Origin: an uncultured Collinsella sp.
Lineage (GTDB): Bacteria > Actinomycetota > Coriobacteriia > Coriobacteriales > Coriobacteriaceae
Direction of reading: 5' to 3'
Assembly (NCBI GenBank): GCA_900542235.1
Contig: UQNB01000001.1
Coordinates: 1 to 64,000 of the forward strand
DNA length: 64,000 nucleotides
The position numbers were made by a program, and so were the translations under genes. Under the pieces are notes generated by a model. The model worked only from the letters and a program-made list of their open reading frames with translations, did not search any database and was not told the origin of the DNA. Shown here piece by piece: positions 58,568 to 64,000 of the stretch. Positions within the stretch are counted from its first letter, which is position 1, and each line of letters opens with the position of its first letter.

Positions 58568-61333
58568 GTGAGTCTCGGCAGCAAACTATCCAATGCAAAG
58601 GTCTCCTTTGCGATATTTAAGCGCGACATTAAGCGACTGCTTGTGAACCCCGTCGCCTTGGTGGTTACCCTTGGCGTGTGCGTTATTCCCTCGCTGTATG
58701 CCTGGTACAACATCGTGGCCAACTGGGATCCGTACGGAAACACCCAGGGCATCAAGATTGCCATCGCCAACAACGATCGGGGCACCCAAAACGACCTGGT
58801 GGGCGAGCTCAACGCGGGCGATCAGGTCGTCGATCAGCTCAAGGAGAACGATCAGCTGGGCTGGACCTTCGTCGATTCTGCGGCCGATGCCAAAGAGGGC
58901 GTCGAGAGCGGTGAGTACTATGCGGCCATCGTAGTCCCCAAGAACTTCTCGGATAACCTGGTTTCGATGCTCGACGGCAACTACCATCAGCCCAAGCTTA
59001 CGTACTACGTCAATGAGAAGAAGAGCGCTATTGCGCCCAAGGTTACCGACACCGGTGCAAACACCATCGAGGAGCAGATCAACTCGGAATTTGTCTCCAC
59101 GGTGGGCGAGACCGTTGCCAGTATTGCCAAGGATGCCGGAGTCGATTTAAAGGACAAGGCAACCCAGACTCAGGATTCGTTGGCCGGTTCGGTATCAGAG
59201 GCTTCCGATACGTTGGGCGAAGTGCGTGATTCGATTGGCGACATGAATGCCGCCATCGATAAGACGAGTGGTTCCATTGCCTCGGCAGATGCGGCACTTG
59301 CCGGTCTGCAGGGTCAGGCGCCGTCGCTGACGCAGGCGATCTCCCAGGGCAATGACCTGCTGAGCGAGGCTCGCGCCACGGCGGGCAACTCTGTCGCCTC
59401 GCTCTCCAAGGCGCTCTCGGAAGGCAGCCTTGCGCTCACCAAGACGTCAGCCTCCGCAAACGCTGCGATTGGCAAGCTGACGGGCACGGTCGCATCTACG
59501 ACTACCCGTATCGACAACTCGCTTGAGTCTCTCCAAGCGACGATCGACCACAATAAGGCCGTTATCGGGCACTTGGAAATTCTCGTCAATGACACGTCGA
59601 CAGGTTCCAAGGAAATTGACGCGCGCATTGTATCGATCATCGATTTGCTCCGCGAGCAGAATGAAAAGCTTCAGAGCATCAAGGACGGTCTGTCTGCGCA
59701 GTCGAGCGCCATGGCGAATGACGCTGCGGCTGTCTCGGGTGCCAGCGACGCTATCAATAATGCAATTCAGACCGGTGCGACCAACCTTGGCCAGGCTCAG
59801 ACGGACCTGGGTCAAAACGCGCTGCCGAAGGTCTCGAGCGCACTTGATTCGTTTGCCGCCGTCTCGGGTGATCTGACGGGAATCGTGTCTGGCCTCACGC
59901 CTACTATTGCAAGTGCGCGCGGTACACTTTCGCAACTCAACGCCACGCTCGGTCAGGCCAAGACCACGCTGTCCCAGACCGATGCCTCGCTTGCCAAGGT
60001 CCAGGACAAGCTCGCAACCGCCGCCAACGACATCGCGGCGCTACAGACCTCCGAGTCCATGGGCGAGCTGGCCGGCCTGATGGGCGTCGACGTCGATGAT
60101 GTTGCAGACTTCATGGCATCTCCGGTCGAGCTGACCTCAAAGTCAATTTACCCGGTCAAGAGCTTTGGTTCGGGCATTGCCCCGTTCTATACCAATCTGG
60201 CGCTGTGGGTGGGCGGCTACGTGCTTATCGCCATCTACAAGCTCGAGGTCGACCGCGAAGGCATCGGCAGCTTTACCGCGCGTCAGGGCTACTTTGGCCG
60301 CTGGTTGCTCCTGGTGATCCTGGGCGCGTTGCAGGCCATCATCGTTACGGTAGGCGATCTGGTGATCGGCGTGCAGTGCGTCAGCCCGCTGCTGTTCGTG
60401 CTGGGCGGCATCGCCATCTCGTTCACCTACGTCAATATCATCTATGCGCTGTCCACCACGTTTAAGCATATCGGCAAGGCTATCGGCGTCATTCTGGTTA
60501 TCGTGCAGATCCCGGGTTCGTCGGGCATGTACCCCATCGAGATGATGCCAGGCTTCTTCCAGTGGCTGCACCCGCTGCTGCCCTTTACCTACGGCATCAA
60601 TCTGCTGCGCGAGACGGTCGGCGGCATGTATTCGTTCAACTACCTGTTTAACCTGTGCATTCTGGGCGTGTTCTTGATCGTGGCGCTCTTTATCGGTCTG
60701 CAGCTGCGTCCGCTGCTGCTCAACCTTAACCTGCTCTTTGATAAACAGCTTTCCACGACCGGTATGATGATTTGCGAGTCCAACGACCTGCCGCGCCAGC
60801 GCTACTCGCTGCGCACGGCCATGCGTGTCATGCTCGATTCCGATTCGTACCGTCGCGAACTGCTCGATCATGCGGTCGCCTTTGAACATCGCTACCCGTA
60901 CTACATCAAGGGCGGTTTTGCCGCCGTGGTGGGCGTTCAGGTCCTGCTCTTTGTCCTGTCGACGGTTCTCGATATCGACAATAACGGCAAGATCATCCTG
61001 CTTGTCATTTGGATCATCTCGGTTATTGCCATCTGCGGCTGGCTTATCAATATCGAATATATCCGCGCGAGCCTCAATACCCAGATGCGCATCTCGGCGC
61101 TTTCGGATGAGGACCTGCGTCGCGAGATGCGCGAACACACGGCCGCCATTCCTGCCGCCCGCCACATGTTTGGCCTCAACGCCAGCGAGCGTGGTGCCAA
61201 GGGCGGCGATCAGTCCACGGGCCGCTTGCCGCATATCGGCTCGCACCATAAATCTCAGGGCAGCGACAGCACAGCCACAAATGATGGAGATACCACCGCG
61301 CTTGGCAAGCACTCCAAAGGAGGTGAGGCATAA
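58568..61333 (+). CDS. YhgE/Pip family membrane protein, first of pair
   Basis: 921 residues. The N-terminal part has a basic start, one helix (NPVALVVTLGVCVIPSLYAW, about 24-43), then WDPYGNTQGIKIAIANNDRG typical of YhgE/Pip proteins. A long extracellular coiled-coil region of Ala/Ser/Asp-rich heptads follows (about 170-520). An ABC-2-like membrane domain with six helices (about 540-760) and a C-terminal domain with two more helices (about 805-855) end the protein. The family includes the phage infection protein Pip; its physiological role is unsettled. GTG at 58568 is chosen for the AGGATGGATGG upstream; ATG 58553 is the alternative. Confidence 0.85.
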   Translation: MSLGSKLSNAKVSFAIFKRDIKRLLVNPVALVVTLGVCVIPSLYAWYNIVANWDPYGNTQGIKIAIANNDRGTQNDLVGELNAGDQVVDQLKENDQLGWTFVDSAADAKEGVESGEYYAAIVVPKNFSDNLVSMLDGNYHQPKLTYYVNEKKSAIAPKVTDTGANTIEEQINSEFVSTVGETVASIAKDAGVDLKDKATQTQDSLAGSVSEASDTLGEVRDSIGDMNAAIDKTSGSIASADAALAGLQGQAPSLTQAISQGNDLLSEARATAGNSVASLSKALSEGSLALTKTSASANAAIGKLTGTVASTTTRIDNSLESLQATIDHNKAVIGHLEILVNDTSTGSKEIDARIVSIIDLLREQNEKLQSIKDGLSAQSSAMANDAAAVSGASDAINNAIQTGATNLGQAQTDLGQNALPKVSSALDSFAAVSGDLTGIVSGLTPTIASARGTLSQLNATLGQAKTTLSQTDASLAKVQDKLATAANDIAALQTSESMGELAGLMGVDVDDVADFMASPVELTSKSIYPVKSFGSGIAPFYTNLALWVGGYVLIAIYKLEVDREGIGSFTARQGYFGRWLLLVILGALQAIIVTVGDLVIGVQCVSPLLFVLGGIAISFTYVNIIYALSTTFKHIGKAIGVILVIVQIPGSSGMYPIEMMPGFFQWLHPLLPFTYGINLLRETVGGMYSFNYLFNLCILGVFLIVALFIGLQLRPLLLNLNLLFDKQLSTTGMMICESNDLPRQRYSLRTAMRVMLDSDSYRRELLDHAVAFEHRYPYYIKGGFAAVVGVQVLLFVLSTVLDIDNNGKIILLVIWIISVIAICGWLINIEYIRASLNTQMRISALSDEDLRREMREHTAAIPAARHMFGLNASERGAKGGDQSTGRLPHIGSHHKSQGSDSTATNDGDTTALGKHSKGGEA

Positions 61334-63523
61334 ATGAAGAACATCCTGCATCTGTTTAAGCGCGATGTCCAAAACGTGTCTCGCTCCGTGATCGGCTTGG
61401 TTGTCGTGATGGGCCTCATTATCGTACCGTGTCTGTACGCGTGGTTTAACATCGCCGGCAGCTGGGATCCGTACGGCAACACCGGCAATCTTAAGATCGC
61501 CGTGGTCAACACCGACGAGGGCTACGAGAGCGATTTGATTCCCGTCGAGGTCAACGTGGGCGAAAACGTAACCGCCACCCTGCGCGGCAACGAGAGCTTC
61601 GATTGGGTTGTGCTCAACAATCGCGAAAAGGCTATCGAGGGCGTTAAGTCGGGCGCGTACTATGCTGCCGTCGTTATCCCCAAAACGTTTAGCGCTGACA
61701 TGATGACGCTTTTCTCGACCGACGTGAAACACGCTGATATCGAGTTCTATGAGAACCAGAAAGCCAACGCCATCGCGCAGATCGTGACCGAGAAGGGTTC
61801 GAGCGCCGTTCAAAGCCAGGTTAACGAAACTTTTACCGAGACCATTACGAGCATCGGTCTTAAGACGGTGTCCAGCCTGCTCGATTACATGAGCACCGAC
61901 CAGGTCAGCAACTTTATCGCCAACCTGTCCTCGACGCTCGGCGATTCGGTCCAGGACCTGCAGGACGTTCAGGCCAGCGCAACGTCGCTTGCGGGCATTT
62001 TGAGCTCCACGTCCGATTCGCTGACGTCGGCGAGCGGTATGCTCCAGCAGACGGGTACGGTCGATGAGTCGACAAAGCAGCTCATGGAACATGCCAAAAG
62101 CGGCATCGATGATTCCAAAGAAGCGCTTAAGGCGGCAAACGATGCCATCGATGCCGCAATCGATGGAAGTGCGGGTTCGTTCGACAATGTGTCTGCCGAG
62201 TTCGCGAAGGCGTTCGACACCGCAAACCAGCATGTCGACCTTACGGTGTCCCAACTCAACGATGCCGCTGCGGCCCTCAATGCGCGCGCCAAGGATATCG
62301 ATACGGTGGCCGATCAGCTCCGCAGCCTTGCCGACCAGGTGAGCGATGAGAATTTGAAGGACGGCCTCAAGTCCGCCGCGACGTCGCTGGGCAGAATCGC
62401 CGTTGAGTACCGCAACAATGCCAAGGATCTGGCGGCCACCGCGAAGTCTCTCTCCGATAGCATGGCCGAGGTCAACAACTCGCGTGCCGAGGTCGATCAG
62501 GCCATCGCCGATGCCAAGGCCGGCATCGCGGGTGCCAAATCCGATTACGATTCCACGTTCTCGGTTAAGGCCAAGGAGCTCAAGAAGACGGTTTCGGGCA
62601 TTTTGGACTCGCTTGATGGCATCTCGGGCGATCTTGATAGCGCTGTTGCCGGTCTAACCGATGCATCCGGTTCGCTGGCAAAGGGCCTCTCCAAGGCTGC
62701 AAAGCTGGTCAACAAGGCTTCCGATCAGCTGGGTGAAGCGTCCGATAAGATCAGTGCCTTTAAGGACGAGCTCGACGGTGCCCTTATGTCGGACGATCTG
62801 GCCACGATCAAGACGATGATTGGCAATGATCCCGAGGGTCTGGCCGTGTCGCTTTCCGGTCCCGTCGCGCTCGATCGCAAGCCGGTCTATCCGATCCGCA
62901 ATTACGGTTCGGCCATGGCGCCGTTCTATACGATCCTGTCGCTGTGGGTGGGCTCGATCGTGCTGGCAGCCATGATGAAGGTCTCGGTTGACGATGAGCT
63001 CATCAACGAGCTCATCCCCGTGCGCCTGCACGAGATCTACCTGGGCCGCTACCTGTTCTTTGGAGGTCTGGCCCTGCTGCAGGCGACACTCGTGTGCGCG
63101 GGCGACATCCTGTTCTTTGGCATCCAATGCGACAACCCGCTGCAGTTTGTGCTGGCGGGCTGGGTCGCGAGTCTCGTGTTCTCCAATATCGTCTACACGC
63201 TTACGGTTTCGTTTGGCGATATCGGCAAGGCTTTGGCCGTTGTGCTGCTGGTCATGCAGGTCGGCGGTTCGGGCGGTACGTTCCCCATCGAGATGACCGG
63301 CCCTGTGTTCCAGGCGATCTATCCGTTCCTGCCGTTTACCCATGGCATTAACGCCATGCATGCCGCCATGGCTGGCGCCTACCATATGGAGTACTGGGTT
63401 GAGCTGGGCATTCTGGCGAGCTATCTGATTCCGTCGCTGGCACTGGGCGTCGTCTTCCGCCGTCCGGTCATCAAGGCCAACGACTGGATTATCGAAAAGC
63501 TGGAGAGTACTAAATTAATCTAG
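61334..63523 (+). CDS. YhgE/Pip family membrane protein, second of pair
   Basis: 729 residues with the same layout as the preceding protein: N-terminal helix (SVIGLVVVMGLIIVPCLYAW, about 16-35), SWDPYGNTGNLKIAVVNTDEG, an extracellular coiled-coil region (about 160-490), and a six-helix ABC-2-like domain to the end. It lacks the extra C-terminal domain of the first. The ATG directly follows the TAA of the first gene with AAGGAGGTGAG inside it, so the two are translationally coupled and may form a heteromer. Confidence 0.88.
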   Translation: MKNILHLFKRDVQNVSRSVIGLVVVMGLIIVPCLYAWFNIAGSWDPYGNTGNLKIAVVNTDEGYESDLIPVEVNVGENVTATLRGNESFDWVVLNNREKAIEGVKSGAYYAAVVIPKTFSADMMTLFSTDVKHADIEFYENQKANAIAQIVTEKGSSAVQSQVNETFTETITSIGLKTVSSLLDYMSTDQVSNFIANLSSTLGDSVQDLQDVQASATSLAGILSSTSDSLTSASGMLQQTGTVDESTKQLMEHAKSGIDDSKEALKAANDAIDAAIDGSAGSFDNVSAEFAKAFDTANQHVDLTVSQLNDAAAALNARAKDIDTVADQLRSLADQVSDENLKDGLKSAATSLGRIAVEYRNNAKDLAATAKSLSDSMAEVNNSRAEVDQAIADAKAGIAGAKSDYDSTFSVKAKELKKTVSGILDSLDGISGDLDSAVAGLTDASGSLAKGLSKAAKLVNKASDQLGEASDKISAFKDELDGALMSDDLATIKTMIGNDPEGLAVSLSGPVALDRKPVYPIRNYGSAMAPFYTILSLWVGSIVLAAMMKVSVDDELINELIPVRLHEIYLGRYLFFGGLALLQATLVCAGDILFFGIQCDNPLQFVLAGWVASLVFSNIVYTLTVSFGDIGKALAVVLLVMQVGGSGGTFPIEMTGPVFQAIYPFLPFTHGINAMHAAMAGAYHMEYWVELGILASYLIPSLALGVVFRRPVIKANDWIIEKLESTKLI

Positions 63524-63529
63524 CGCAAC

Positions 63530-63717
63530 AATGTAAACGCTGATACTGCGGCAATGTCAGCGAGCGAGCCGCATTTGCGCCAAGGTGACGTGAAATGAAA
63601 GGGCGCTGACCTTCTGGTCGCGCCCTTGAAATTGAACGTCAGATTGCCGCTTAGGGGCGTTTGCAGCGTCGAGCAGTTGCGGCGTTTGGTAAAACGCCGC
63701 AACGAACTACCGCGTAA
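63530..63717 (-). repeat. two-hairpin 3'-UTR repeat, copy 2
   Basis: Reverse-orientation copy of the element at 6264-6441, lying just after the stop of the minus-strand gene at 63723. The first hairpin has 12 bp around the same TACC loop with different stem bases. The central about 75 nt (CTCGACGCTGCAAACG onward, through the AAGGGCGC..GGTC..GCGCCCTT hairpin) is nearly identical to copy 1. It also separates this gene from the convergent YhgE/Pip operon. Confidence 0.8.
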
Positions 63718-63722
63718 CTCCC

Positions 63723-64000
63723 CTAGTTCATCATTGCATTCATCATCTCGGTGGTTGCGGAATCGTCAGCAGACCACTCGCCATCGTCATTGGCGGTGTA
63801 CTTGAAGGTAACCTTGGTGTCCTTGGTCTTAGCGGCCTTGGTCACGTCGACCATGACCTGGCCGGCCATCTTGTACAGGTCGTCCTCGGAAGGCATCGTA
63901 TCGAGCGCCGCGATCTTCTCCTGATACTGGGTGGCGAAATCTTCAACGATCTTGTTCATGGACTTGCAGGTAATGGTGACATCGGCAGTCGCGGTGCCCT
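63723..64000 (-). CDS. hypothetical protein, C-terminal part (5' end outside window)
   Basis: The minus-strand frame ends at 63723 and is still open at 64000 (TADVTITCKSMNKIVEDF...), so the ATG at 63959 is probably internal. The visible about 92 residues are acidic with a helical segment (MNKIVEDFATQYQEKIAALD) and a beta-like end (TKVTFKYTANDDGEWSADD). This would fit a small secreted lipoprotein domain, but no N terminus is visible to judge. I recognise no named family. Confidence 0.6.
   Translation of the reverse strand, partial: GTATADVTITCKSMNKIVEDFATQYQEKIAALDTMPSEDDLYKMAGQVMVDVTKAAKTKDTKVTFKYTANDDGEWSADDSATTEMMNAMMN

Overview
The window is typical high-GC Gram-positive chromosome and looks like a Coriobacteriia gut actinobacterium, most likely Collinsella. 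This is an inference from gene content and protein style. The evidence is a Tad/Flp pilus locus without an outer-membrane secretin, VanRS-like and PhoBR-like two-component systems, tandem YhgE/Pip membrane proteins, a CbiM with a fused C-terminal domain, a T-box before pheST, and mostly housekeeping genes with (C)GC-ending codons. No rRNA, CRISPR array, complete IS or prophage is visible.

Layout. 1-1000: 3' end of an unknown gene and a gene-free stretch carrying a long inverted repeat, up to a tRNA-Val on the minus strand. 1.3-8.1 kb: an EamA transporter, a DUF4012 membrane protein, glmM and a convergent M32 carboxypeptidase. 8.2-12.3 kb: T-box leader, pheS and pheT. 12.4-16.2 kb: an ECF metal importer (cbiM-cbiQ-cbiO) and a zinc phospholipase C-like protein. 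16.4-22.4 kb: pyk, a Ca2+ P-type ATPase and rsgA. 22.6-32.3 kb: a Tad pilus locus (cpaB, tadZ, tadA, tadB, tadC, flp, several pseudopilin-like genes, a TadG-like protein, a DUF192 protein). Its tadZ and tadC, and possibly tadE, are interrupted by single-base frameshifts. 32.4-43.1 kb: tRNA-Phe, a GH5-like protein that has lost its acid/base residue, rsmI, metG, rsmA, tatD, tRNA-Leu, an SPFH protein, rlmH, proC, a 57-residue membrane protein and serS. 43.1-46.5 kb: tRNA-Arg and tRNA-Ser, each followed by a 190-bp repeat unit, flanking an 813-residue TPR-like protein. 46.5-53.2 kb: a D-Ala-D-Ala carboxypeptidase divergent from a VanRS-like pair, then pstB with a PhoBR-like pair. 53.4-56.0 kb: a Wzz/BY-kinase/PHP-phosphatase cassette and a GNAT. 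56.2-63.5 kb: htpG and two consecutive YhgE/Pip proteins. 63.7-64 kb: the end of an unknown minus-strand gene.

The most unusual material is non-coding. (i) Two tRNA genes carry the same architecture with an exact 190-bp period: duplicated tRNA tail plus terminator, an inverted T-arm, and a three-hairpin core whose stems covary between the two loci. (ii) A two-hairpin 3'-UTR repeat occurs directly after the stop codons of two unrelated genes 57 kb apart, again with covarying stems. (iii) Several large palindromes sit between genes, one of which resembles the sequences flanking REP-associated (RAYT) transposases. These are the best candidates for something not yet described.
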